Assembly (NCBI GenBank): GCA_903822185.1
Contig: CAIJOA010000001.1
Span: forward strand, 1-64,000
Source of the DNA: an uncultured Rhodospirillales bacterium
Lineage (GTDB): Bacteria > Pseudomonadota > Alphaproteobacteria > ATCC43930 > CGMCC-115725
Direction of reading: 5' to 3'
DNA length: 64,000 bases
The position numbers and the translations under genes are program-made. Under the pieces are notes generated by a model, which worked only from the letters and a program-made list of their open reading frames with translations, ran no database searches and had not been told where the DNA came from. Of the stretch, positions 42,746 to 50,344 are shown one piece after another (within the stretch, counting starts at the first letter, position 1; the number at the start of each line of letters is the position of its first letter).

Positions 42746-42884
42746 GTTCTCACGTCTGTAACCAAAAAGAAAACAAAACGACCGAGGAAGAACCTTTGCT
42801 CTCTACTCAGAGCCCAACCCTTCAAGTCCCGACAACCCTCGCACCTCTCTTACCCGCACATCTTTTTCAAACCCAGGAGTTCAC

Positions 42885-43355
42885 ATGTCACTTAAACGTT
42901 TTTTGATCACGACGTCCCTCATCGCCATCACTTCAGTCGGCGCTTCGCTGGCCCAGGCTCAAAACGCCACCCCGAATGCCGGCCCGAACACGGGCACGAT
43001 GAGTGGCCCAGCCGGCGCCCGCACGACCAACACCAGCGGTGAAGGCGGCGGCGTTCAGAACCCGACCCTCGCGACCCCGCCGGCCCAGCCGTCGATGGGC
43101 TTGAACGGCACCGCTTCCGCGCCGATGCCGATGCATCATGGCCGCACCATGCACCATCGTGCGGCGCGCAGCGGCAGCAACGCCGTGAAGCAGGCTCAAA
43201 CCGCGCTGAAAGACAAAGGCCTTTATGACGGCAGTATCGACGGCAAGATGGGCCCGAAGACGCACAGTGCGCTGAAGCAATATCAGGCGCAGAACAAGCT
43301 GCACCAGACGTCGAATCTCGATCGTGCGACGATGCGCAGCCTGCGCGGCAGCTGA
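42885..43355 (+). CDS. Secreted peptidoglycan-binding-domain protein
   Basis: A signal peptide (1-25, ending LAQAQ) precedes a low-complexity Asn/Pro/Thr/Gly stretch and a His-rich patch (PMHHGRTMHH). The C-terminal 60 residues form one PG-binding-1 repeat (VKQAQTALKDKGLYDG ... ALKQYQAQNKL). It has no catalytic domain, so it probably only binds the wall. AGGAG lies upstream of the ATG and a strong terminator follows. Confidence 0.85.
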   Translation: MSLKRFLITTSLIAITSVGASLAQAQNATPNAGPNTGTMSGPAGARTTNTSGEGGGVQNPTLATPPAQPSMGLNGTASAPMPMHHGRTMHHRAARSGSNAVKQAQTALKDKGLYDGSIDGKMGPKTHSALKQYQAQNKLHQTSNLDRATMRSLRGS

Positions 43356-43386
43356 TCTTCCCACGAACGAAGCTACCTCTAACGCG

Positions 43387-43418
43387 AAGGGCACCGGTAA
43401 CACGGTGCCCTTTTTGTT
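43387..43418 (+). terminator. Rho-independent terminator
   Basis: AAGGGCACCG (43387-43396) pairs with CGGTGCCCTT (43403-43412), loop GTAACA, followed by TTTGTTT. It ends the peptidoglycan-binding protein transcript. Confidence 0.93.
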
Positions 43419-43543
43419 TGTGCCTTGCAGTTAGGCAATACGGCGAAAGTGTCATTCTTATTCTTAATTTCGCCGCGCCGAATCCTCGTTCCGCCATGGT
43501 GCCTGGATAATTCTCATCCTGTCTTTTTGTTTAGGAGGAAGCC

Positions 43544-43708
43544 ATGGGGCTGTTGCTCATTATTGTTTTGTTCTTGCTGTTGTTCGGCGGCGGGTTTCAC
43601 GGCTATCGCCGCCAATACTACGGTGGCGGCGGTTTCGGCATCATCGGCGTCATTCTCGTCGTGCTGCTGGTCGTCACGCTGCTCAACCGCCCTTTGATCG
43701 GTTACTAG
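43544..43708 (+). CDS. DUF3309-like micro-protein, two membrane helices
   Basis: The 54-residue protein reads MGLLLIIVLFLLLFGGG at the start, a short Tyr/Gly-rich loop (HGYRRQYYGGGGFG), then a second hydrophobic helix (IIGVILVVLLVVTLL). This fits the small DUF3309 family. A perfect AGGAGG lies 5 bases before the ATG, strong support for translation. The function is unknown; neighbours suggest the membrane or stress response. Confidence 0.82.
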   Translation: MGLLLIIVLFLLLFGGGFHGYRRQYYGGGGFGIIGVILVVLLVVTLLNRPLIGY

Positions 43709-43779
43709 CGCGCCGGTCGCATCCCTTCGCCCACCTCGAGTGTTTTTGAATTACAAACCGCAACGGAAGGAACTGCATC

Positions 43780-43857
43780 ATGGGACGTGGAATTCTGCTT
43801 TGGCTTTTGGGCGTGCCGATTCCGATCATCATTCTCTTAGCTCTCGTCTGGCATTGA
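43780..43857 (+). CDS. 25-residue single-helix membrane peptide
   Basis: The frame starts MGRGILLWLLGVPIP, continues as one hydrophobic helix and ends ALVWH. GGAAGG lies 9 bases upstream. I recall near-identical tiny frames in other proteobacteria, which supports a real gene, but I cannot check. It stands 4 bases before the next gene, so translation may be coupled. Confidence 0.65.
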   Translation: MGRGILLWLLGVPIPIIILLALVWH

Positions 43858-43861
43858 TATC

Positions 43862-44884
43862 ATGTCGATGGCAAGAGATTCACTTGGGGTATCACGCGCA
43901 AGCGTGATCATCCCAAGCCTGGAAGAAACAGCCGCTTTGTCGGTATCGGCCGTCTCGTGGGCGGCCGTACTGGCAGGCGGCATTGCCGCGATCGGCACGA
44001 CAATCATCCTTCTCGAACTGGGGGCAGGTCTCGGCTTCGCCTCCGTTTCGGCGTGGAGCGGTGTCGGCGCGCGTGCGGCGACCGTCGGACTCGTCGGCGG
44101 CCTCTGGCTGATTTTCGCGCAATGGATTTCGGCGGCGATCGGCGGCTACTTGGCCGGACGCCTTCGGACCAAATGGACTGGGCTTCACACCAATGAAGTC
44201 TTTTTCCGTGACACGGCGCATGGCTTCTTGTCGTGGTGTGCCGCAACCGTAGTGACCGTGATTGTCATCGCTTTGGTGGCCGGTTCTGCCGTTCGCGCCG
44301 GCAGCAATGTTGCTGGCGGTGCGGCGCAAGGCGCCACGCAAGGCGCGGCGATTGCGGCGGGTACGTCTGCCGGTCAAAATTCATCGGACAATTCGATGTA
44401 TTTTACCGACATGCTGTTCCGTCCGGCGCCGACCACCAGCGGTGCGGCTTCGACGGCTCCCGCGACCCCGGCTCCTGCGGCAACTGATCTGACGGCGACA
44501 CCGCCGTCGGCTCAGACGGCAATGGCCGGTACGGCCTCGGGTTCGGCGCAAAATGCCGGTCCCGCCAATGCCGCCGCACGCGGCGAGATCAGCCGCGTGA
44601 TGACGCGTGACCTAGCCAAAGGCGATCTGACGCCCGACGACCGCACCTACATCGCCCAGACCGTTGCCGCGCGCACCGGGATGAGCCAGGCGGACGCCGA
44701 GAAGCGGGTCGATCAAGTCGTCGCTCAAGTGAAAGATGCCGAAAACCAAGCCCGTCAGGCGGCCGAAAAGGCCCGCAAGACGGCGGCGACGGTTTCGATC
44801 ACCACCGCCTTGGCCATGCTCGTTGGCGCCTTCATCGCCAGCATCGCGGGTGCCTTGGGTGGCCGTCTTCGCGACGAAATCTAA
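43862..44884 (+). CDS. Membrane protein of unknown function (four-helix, Ala-rich)
   Basis: The 340-residue product has three N-terminal membrane helices (about 33-58, 70-98, 120-142), a long Ala/Thr/Pro-rich extramembrane part, a charged helical stretch (about 285-310, QVKDAENQARQAAEKARK) and a C-terminal helix with small residues. Met3 is an alternative start. I recall similar proteins annotated as PhnA-like, without real relation to PhnA. It shares a transcript with the micro-protein and ends at a strong terminator. Confidence 0.8.
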   Translation: MSMARDSLGVSRASVIIPSLEETAALSVSAVSWAAVLAGGIAAIGTTIILLELGAGLGFASVSAWSGVGARAATVGLVGGLWLIFAQWISAAIGGYLAGRLRTKWTGLHTNEVFFRDTAHGFLSWCAATVVTVIVIALVAGSAVRAGSNVAGGAAQGATQGAAIAAGTSAGQNSSDNSMYFTDMLFRPAPTTSGAASTAPATPAPAATDLTATPPSAQTAMAGTASGSAQNAGPANAAARGEISRVMTRDLAKGDLTPDDRTYIAQTVAARTGMSQADAEKRVDQVVAQVKDAENQARQAAEKARKTAATVSITTALAMLVGAFIASIAGALGGRLRDEI

Positions 44885-44902
44885 ACGACGATACCGTGAT
44901 CG

Positions 44903-44938
44903 CGGCGCCCGATGGGGAAACCCATCGGGCGCCGTTTT
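44903..44938 (+). terminator. Rho-independent terminator
   Basis: CGGCGCCCGATGGG (44903-44916) pairs perfectly with CCCATCGGGCGCCG (44921-44934), tetraloop GAAA, followed by TTTT. Confidence 0.95.
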
Positions 44939-44950
44939 CATGTCGGCGCC

Positions 44951-44977
44951 GGCAACAAAGCCAACCTCAATCGCGTT
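44951..44977 (+). promoter_or_regulatory. Possible EcfG general-stress promoter of the PRC-barrel gene
   Basis: GGCAAC (44951-44956), 17 bases, then CGTT (44974-44977) resemble the alphaproteobacterial EcfG promoter GGAAC(C)-N16/17-CGTT with one mismatch. It lies 42 bases upstream of the PRC-barrel start. PRC-barrel genes are frequent members of that regulon. Confidence 0.4.
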
Positions 44978-45018
44978 TATGACACGAGCCTAAAACCGCG
45001 CATTTTGTGGAGAGTTTG

Positions 45019-45408
45019 ATGACATCAACCATTCAACCGCTTTCGACCGCACGCGAATCGTCGCGTTTGATCTCGTCCGAGAAAGTGACCGGCAGTAAGG
45101 TCGAGAACACCAAGGGCGATAGCCTCGGTCATATCGAAGAGATCATGATCGATAAGATTTCCGGCCGGGTCGGCTATGCGGTTCTGAACTACAACAGTTT
45201 CCTCGGCATGGGCGGAAAACTCTTCGCACTGCCGTGGGACGTGTTGAAATTCGACACACAGCGCGATGCTTACATCATCGGAATTCCCGAGGAACGGTTG
45301 AAGACCGCGCCGAGCTTTGACGCCGGTATCCTGCCGGATATGGGCGACCCTGCCTGGGGTAAGGCGGTGCACGATTATTACGGATCGGGCGCCGACTGGT
45401 ATCTCTGA
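45019..45408 (+). CDS. PRC-barrel domain protein
   Basis: The 129-residue protein has one PRC-barrel (about 25-95: VENTKGDSLGHIEEIMID ... VGYAVLNYNSFLGMGGKLFALPWDVL). PRC-barrel proteins of this stand-alone type bind partner proteins or RNA and are often stress-induced. The start at 45019 has GGAGAG 5 bases upstream; a GTG at 45007 is less likely. It has its own promoter region and terminator. Confidence 0.9.
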   Translation: MTSTIQPLSTARESSRLISSEKVTGSKVENTKGDSLGHIEEIMIDKISGRVGYAVLNYNSFLGMGGKLFALPWDVLKFDTQRDAYIIGIPEERLKTAPSFDAGILPDMGDPAWGKAVHDYYGSGADWYL

Positions 45409-45419
45409 CTAATGCGATA

Positions 45420-45450
45420 ACGGGCCGCTCTTTGAAGCGGCCCGTTTCTT
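45420..45450 (+). terminator. Rho-independent terminator
   Basis: ACGGGCCGCT (45420-45429) pairs with AGCGGCCCGT (45436-45445), loop CTTTGA, followed by TTCTT. It separates the PRC-barrel gene from the convergent binding-protein run. Confidence 0.92.
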
Positions 45451-45456
45451 ATAAGC

Positions 45457-46560
45457 TCAACGCGCGGCCTTGCGGGTGTCGCCGACGAAACGAATCGCCG
45501 CTTCAAGATCGTCGGCGTGATCCTCGCGCTGCGTTTCGAGGTAGGTCGCGCCTTTGACCGGCTGACGCTCCGGCTCGGACACCGACGACAGATCCTGACG
45601 GCGCGAATCCTGCAGCGTCGCTTTGGCCAAGCCCAGCTGGATCTCTTTGCTCAATACCCAATTGATGAAGACGCGCGCCGCGTTCGGGTGCGGGCGGTTG
45701 TTATAGACATAGAGCGATGACCCGCCGGTGCCCATCTCATTGACTTCGGGCTGATTGCCGAAAGCGCGGACATCCATTTTGACGCCGGCGGCGAGATAGG
45801 TCTCAAGATGAGCGCGGACGAAGGGACCGATTCCGACCCAGCCATTTCCGCGCGCCAGCGCTTCCACGACTTGATCTTGTTGCGGCAGAAAGACAACCTT
45901 CTGTTCAGTGATCAGCTTGGCGAGTCCATCGTCACCGAGGCGCGACCGCAGGACGTAAGCGAAAGTCTGTCCCGAGCCCGACAAGGTCGGATCGTGCCAA
46001 ATGATCTTCCCTTTAAGCTCCGGCTCCAACAAAACCTTGAGACCCAGTTTGGCGATCTTGTCGGGCGAGACTTGCGCGGTGTTGTAGTAGGGCGACTTCA
46101 GCGCGGCGGACATGCCGAACACATACTTGCCCTGCTTGTCCATAAAGACATGGTCCCAACTGCCCCAGGTGGCCGCGTCCTTGATATCTGCTGCGACAAA
46201 TTCAGGCGCCAACGGGTCCAGCGCGCCGTCCTTGGCGAGGAGATATCCGGCTGCCGCGCCCGATACCGAGACATCCCATAAATATTTGCCGACCGACCGC
46301 TCGGTTTTGACGCGCGCCACATATTGCGCGCCGGGGATCGACGAGACGGACAGCGCGATCTTCGGATAGGCCTTCGCCCATTCTTCCTGAACGTATTTGC
46401 GCATCTCGATGTTGGGTTGCGAATCCAGCACCAGCGCGCCTTCTTCGTTCGCCGCAGCGACGGTCTTGTCCCAGCCGGCTGTGTCTTGTGCAAAAGCCGG
46501 CTTCATTAGAACGAACGATGCGAGCAGCATCGCGGCGTACGAAATTCCACGCAGGGTCAC
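45457..46560 (-). CDS. Orphan periplasmic substrate-binding protein (Fbp-type)
   Basis: A signal peptide ending AFAQ precedes a 340-residue solute-binding fold with VAAANEEGALVL, LLEPELKGKIIW, TGGSSLYVYNNRPHPNAARVFINWVLSKEIQ. It belongs to the broad Fbp/spermidine-binding class but is more distant from the two paralogs at 32195 and 40371. No permease or ATPase gene is near. It is the last gene of a seven-gene minus-strand run that contains three further binding proteins. Confidence 0.86.
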   Translation of the reverse strand: MTLRGISYAAMLLASFVLMKPAFAQDTAGWDKTVAAANEEGALVLDSQPNIEMRKYVQEEWAKAYPKIALSVSSIPGAQYVARVKTERSVGKYLWDVSVSGAAAGYLLAKDGALDPLAPEFVAADIKDAATWGSWDHVFMDKQGKYVFGMSAALKSPYYNTAQVSPDKIAKLGLKVLLEPELKGKIIWHDPTLSGSGQTFAYVLRSRLGDDGLAKLITEQKVVFLPQQDQVVEALARGNGWVGIGPFVRAHLETYLAAGVKMDVRAFGNQPEVNEMGTGGSSLYVYNNRPHPNAARVFINWVLSKEIQLGLAKATLQDSRRQDLSSVSEPERQPVKGATYLETQREDHADDLEAAIRFVGDTRKAAR

Positions 46561-46620
46561 GGGGTGCCTCCTTGGTTGGGGCGTCGGTGATGTCGTCAGG
46601 AAGACTCCGCGGGGTGCGGA

Positions 46621-47016
46621 TTAGATCGTGATGCCGGCCCAGGATTCTTCGGGATCGGCCACGTCGAAGACGATGCCGAACGGATCGCGATATTTGGTTT
46701 CGAGGTTTTGCCCGGCGCGCGCCTGCATATGGAATTTGCCGCCATTGTCCTTGATGCGCTGATCCATGCCGGCCATTTCGACCGGGTCATCGACGACGAA
46801 GCCGAGATGATGCAGCCCGACGAAATCCTTGCCGCGCTCGTCGCCGGCCAGTTCGTCGGACCGGAACTTCAGCAGAGTGACGTTCATCACCCCGTCCGAC
46901 ATGCTGCAGGAATGATCGGTTTCGCGATGTTTCTTGAAGCCGAAGACGGTTTCATAAAACGCCGCTTCGCGCTTGATGTCGCTGACCGTGATCGCGATGT
47001 GCCGCAGCTTGGCCAT
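46621..47016 (-). CDS. VOC (glyoxalase/dioxygenase-fold) protein
   Basis: The 131-residue protein has the paired beta-alpha-beta-beta-beta fold of the VOC family: LRHIAITVSDIKREAAFYETVFGF in two halves, then HHLGFVVDDPVEM and KYRDPFGIVFDVADPE. Possible metal ligands are His7 region, His70 region and a late Glu. Members are dioxygenases, isomerases or lyases; activity is not predictable. It sits between two binding-protein genes. Confidence 0.85.
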   Translation of the reverse strand: MAKLRHIAITVSDIKREAAFYETVFGFKKHRETDHSCSMSDGVMNVTLLKFRSDELAGDERGKDFVGLHHLGFVVDDPVEMAGMDQRIKDNGGKFHMQARAGQNLETKYRDPFGIVFDVADPEESWAGITI

Positions 47017-47092
47017 GTTCCACCCTATTTTATATTTATCGTGCCGTGTCGTCTTTGCGCGATCCTATCCGAAAGCGGCTGGCGCTGTCGAT

Positions 47093-48097
47093 CTATTGCA
47101 GCGGTACGACATAGCGTTTGTCGATGAGGTCATCCGCATTGACGTCGGCCTTCACCATGCGCTGCGACTTGTACCAATCGATCTGGCGCTTCACATCGCC
47201 CACATCGAGACGTGCCTGCCCATCGATATAGGGAATGGTCCGGCGGATGAGATCGGGTGACTGGCCGACGTCCTTGGCGATCAAAGCGACGATGTCTCCG
47301 GCCTCAGCAGAGTCGCGTGGCTTCTCGTCGGGGCCGGTGAAGGCGTCGTGATATTCCTGCGCGCCTCTGCGGAAGGCCTTGAGGAACCGTTTGATCGTGT
47401 CGCTTTTGTCGTTGGCGGTTTTGGCCGTGGCGAAGATGCCGCCGATCTGGATGCCCAATTCATCGCCGGCCCAGCCAAGCACCTTGGCGCTGCCCTTTTG
47501 CACCAAGGGCATGACCGGCGTGCCGGGGCTGATCATCATATCGACCTGATTGCCGGCCAGCGCCGATAGCATGTTCGAATTGGATTGCAGCGGCACGATA
47601 CGAACCTTGGCCAGATCGACATGATATTTCGCCGTGATCAGGGCCAGCACATAATGACCGACGCCGCCCATCTGACTGATGCCGACGGAACGGCCCGACA
47701 GATCGGCATAGGATTTGAGGCCGTTCTCGGCGGCCTGGTTGGAGATGGCGAAGACCCAACCCTGGAAGTTCGGCACCTCGCGGACATAGCCGCCGATGAG
47801 ATGGACCGAACGTCCCAGGTTGTAGAGACCCGCGGTGAGGCCCGCGATGCCGATATCGATGTCGCCCGAGGTCACCGCGACGGCGATCGGCTCGCCGGTT
47901 TCGAAATAGACCGGCTGAAGATTGATGCCCTCGGCGGCGAAATAACCCTTATCCAGTCCGATGAAGGTCGGTCCGCTGCTGGCGATCTTTATGAAGCCGA
48001 CTTTCAGATCTTCCGCCGCGGCGGGTTTGCCGACGGCGACCGCCAGCAATACGGCCAGGCTTATCGCGATCCGATTGCGGCCTATTCCCCCAAACAT
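47093..48097 (-). CDS. Orphan NMT1/TauA-type substrate-binding protein
   Basis: A signal peptide ending PAAAE precedes an NMT1-like fold: DLKVGFIKIASSGPTFIGLDKGYFAAEGI, VAVTSGDIDIGIAGL, LSGRSVGISQMGGVGHYVLA. The class binds nitrate, taurine, sulfonates, thiamine precursors and aromatic acids, so the ligand is open. It lies 28 bases downstream of another binding-protein gene of the same class. Confidence 0.88.
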   Translation of the reverse strand: MFGGIGRNRIAISLAVLLAVAVGKPAAAEDLKVGFIKIASSGPTFIGLDKGYFAAEGINLQPVYFETGEPIAVAVTSGDIDIGIAGLTAGLYNLGRSVHLIGGYVREVPNFQGWVFAISNQAAENGLKSYADLSGRSVGISQMGGVGHYVLALITAKYHVDLAKVRIVPLQSNSNMLSALAGNQVDMMISPGTPVMPLVQKGSAKVLGWAGDELGIQIGGIFATAKTANDKSDTIKRFLKAFRRGAQEYHDAFTGPDEKPRDSAEAGDIVALIAKDVGQSPDLIRRTIPYIDGQARLDVGDVKRQIDWYKSQRMVKADVNADDLIDKRYVVPLQ

Positions 48098-48125
48098 CGA
48101 TATCCCCTGTTATGCGTCGAAACGG

Positions 48126-49154
48126 TTACGGCAGCGCCGGCGGCAGGCCGACGCGTTTGATGGCGGCGTCGATGAACGATAGATCGGCATGTTTCGCGAC
48201 GTCGAGTTTGGTTTTGACGAAGCCCAGCTCATACATCGCATCGAGATTGCTTTGCAGCGCAGCGGTGTCGGGCCGCGCGCTCGGGTCGCGATAAACATCC
48301 TCGCCGGGCAGCAGGTAATAGGTCGCGATCGTCTCGGGCGATTGTTTCGTCGCCTTGGCCAACATCTGGATGGCTTCGTCGCGATTGCCGGGGACGCGCA
48401 TCCAACGCGTTACCCGCACCACGTCGTCGAAAAAGTCGGCCAGTGCTGCCCGGTTCTTATCGAGGAATGGGGTGCGTGCGCAGTAGAAAGCGAACTCGGT
48501 CACGCCCAGCGCGTCGCGTTCCTTGAACAGGCTGCGGGTCTGTGCCGCAACTTTCGGATCGTGGGTATAAAGCGCATTCATCGTGACGAGGTCGGCTTTG
48601 CCCTGCACCAGCATCGGGGCCATGTTCGGCAGGGACGCCTCGATCAGGGAATAATCTTTTTTATCTTCGAGTCCGTGCTTTTTCATCATATAGCGCATGG
48701 CGATATCGACGACGCTGCCGGCGCCGTTCGAGGCCAGCACCTTGCCCTTCAGGTCCTCGATTTTCCGGATCGGACTGTCTTTGAGCACCATGAAGTCGTT
48801 GGAATAGGAACCGGCGACGCCGTCGCGATAGCCGTCGGCGATGAGGCGGAGGTCGTCCATCTTGGCCCCGTCGAGGGCGATGCCGAACGAGGAATAGCCC
48901 AGCGTCGCGATGTCGATGTCGCCGGTGGCGAGGGCCGTGATCTCGACCGACGAGGCCTGGAATAGCACCATCTCGACGTGGTAGCTTTTGCCAAGTTGTG
49001 GCGCGATGTCGGACCGGTGCAGCAGGAACGCCGTCATCTTTTCCGGCGTCGCCTGATAGCCGATGCGGATTTTCAGGGGATTGGCATGGGCGGCAGCGGA
49101 CAAGACGCCGATGGCGGTCAGCATGGCGATGAGACTCGATACGGTTCGCTTCAA
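48126..49154 (-). CDS. Orphan NMT1/SsuA-type substrate-binding protein
   Basis: A signal peptide ending AAHAN is followed by LKIRIGYQATPEKMTAFLLH, a SsuA-like opening, then VEITALATGDIDIATLGYSS, IEDLKGKVLASNGAGS and a helical C-terminus. It resembles sulfonate- or taurine-binding proteins most, but this rests on the general class only. Neither SsuB nor SsuC genes are present here. It follows the MetE-like gene by 30 bases. Confidence 0.88.
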   Translation of the reverse strand: MKRTVSSLIAMLTAIGVLSAAAHANPLKIRIGYQATPEKMTAFLLHRSDIAPQLGKSYHVEMVLFQASSVEITALATGDIDIATLGYSSFGIALDGAKMDDLRLIADGYRDGVAGSYSNDFMVLKDSPIRKIEDLKGKVLASNGAGSVVDIAMRYMMKKHGLEDKKDYSLIEASLPNMAPMLVQGKADLVTMNALYTHDPKVAAQTRSLFKERDALGVTEFAFYCARTPFLDKNRAALADFFDDVVRVTRWMRVPGNRDEAIQMLAKATKQSPETIATYYLLPGEDVYRDPSARPDTAALQSNLDAMYELGFVKTKLDVAKHADLSFIDAAIKRVGLPPALP

Positions 49155-49184
49155 GAAAACCTCCTCGGTCGAATTCGCGCGGCG

Positions 49185-50285
49185 TCAGATTTCGGCAACG
49201 GCCTTATGCAGATCGAGGACGTCACCGATTGTCTCGGGCGTCGCGCGCTTCAATTCCGGCGTCGGCGGATGGGTATGCGTGATCGCCCCGAAGGCTTGCG
49301 GTGTCGGGGGGCGGCCAAGGCCACAGAACGTGCCGACGCCGAAGTCCGAGACGACGGCTTCGGCCATCGCGATGCGCTTTCTGGCACCCTCGACGCCGTC
49401 GGCGAGATTGATGAGGCCGATATAAAGCTTCGTGCCTTTGGGCAGCTTCAACGCTTTGAAATGGGCGTAATCCTCGGGCGTATGTTCCGGAATGACCGGC
49501 ATATGCACATAGCCGACCGGGCGGGTGAGTCGGTCGAAGATCGCGTTGGCCGCATCGACCAGAACGCGATTGTCCTGACCGCCTGCCGGATCGTGATGCC
49601 AGATCGAGCAGACATGAAAGCCAAGCTCGACCTGCGACGGGATGCGATTGGCGAGCCAGGCGACGGAGTCGGCCATTTGCTCGAGCGTCCAGTGGAAGAC
49701 TTTGTGCAGCGGCTGGTCCCAGGCATCGGGACGGCGCAGATATTCCTCATGCTCGGCTTCCATGCCGATATCGAGTTGGATGGTCAGATCCTTGGCCGGA
49801 ATGGCGGCGACGATGCCTTCGACTTCATGCAGCAACGCGGCGCGCGACAGCGGAAGCAATTGCTCGGCTGGTAATTCGATGCAGAAGGCCGAGGTGCCGG
49901 GACCCGCCAGAGTCGCCTGATAGCGCGTGCCGGCGGGGATAACGCCCTTGTCGCGCAGCGCCTTGAACTTCGCATAAGACGCGGCGTGGTTTTCGGCATA
50001 ACCGTAAGGGCCGAGTTTCAGGTCTTTGACGTCGCAACCGGCCTTGAGGCGGAAGATATCGACCGGGTCCTTGCCGCCGGCATTGAGCGGCACCTTCTTG
50101 TATTTCTCCAACATCGGATGCGCTTCGAAGGTACGGCGCGCGGCGCCGGACCAGCCGATCTGCTCGCCGTCGGGAATACGCGGCGCCAACGGACCAAGAT
50201 GCTCGGCGACGCATTCGAAGACGTTTTCCGCGCCGCGCAGCGGCACGCTTCCGGTCAGCAAAACTTCACGCGCCTGCTTCGCCAT
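49185..50285 (-). CDS. Second MetE/UROD-like TIM-barrel protein
   Basis: The 366-residue protein is a distant MetE/uroporphyrinogen-decarboxylase superfamily member. Candidate zinc ligands are H224 and C226 (GFHVCSIWHH) and C321 (GVGTFCGLGRPP). It differs strongly from the MetE-like protein at 34025-35179, so it is another branch and not a recent duplicate. The start at 50285 has GGGAG about 6 bases upstream. It lies between an LLM monooxygenase gene and a binding-protein gene. A thiol-alkyl transfer role is inferred only. Confidence 0.8.
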   Translation of the reverse strand: MAKQAREVLLTGSVPLRGAENVFECVAEHLGPLAPRIPDGEQIGWSGAARRTFEAHPMLEKYKKVPLNAGGKDPVDIFRLKAGCDVKDLKLGPYGYAENHAASYAKFKALRDKGVIPAGTRYQATLAGPGTSAFCIELPAEQLLPLSRAALLHEVEGIVAAIPAKDLTIQLDIGMEAEHEEYLRRPDAWDQPLHKVFHWTLEQMADSVAWLANRIPSQVELGFHVCSIWHHDPAGGQDNRVLVDAANAIFDRLTRPVGYVHMPVIPEHTPEDYAHFKALKLPKGTKLYIGLINLADGVEGARKRIAMAEAVVSDFGVGTFCGLGRPPTPQAFGAITHTHPPTPELKRATPETIGDVLDLHKAVAEI

Positions 50286-50344
50286 GGCGTTCTCCCTCAT
50301 GCTATTGCGTGAAGACGCGTCCGGGCGTCCTCATCGGAAATCGT

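Noticed and set aside
43387-45450. Possible attachment or repeat sites suggested by three similar strong hairpins
   Set aside because: Each is a standard terminator with a T run and different stem sequence; they are not copies of one repeat.
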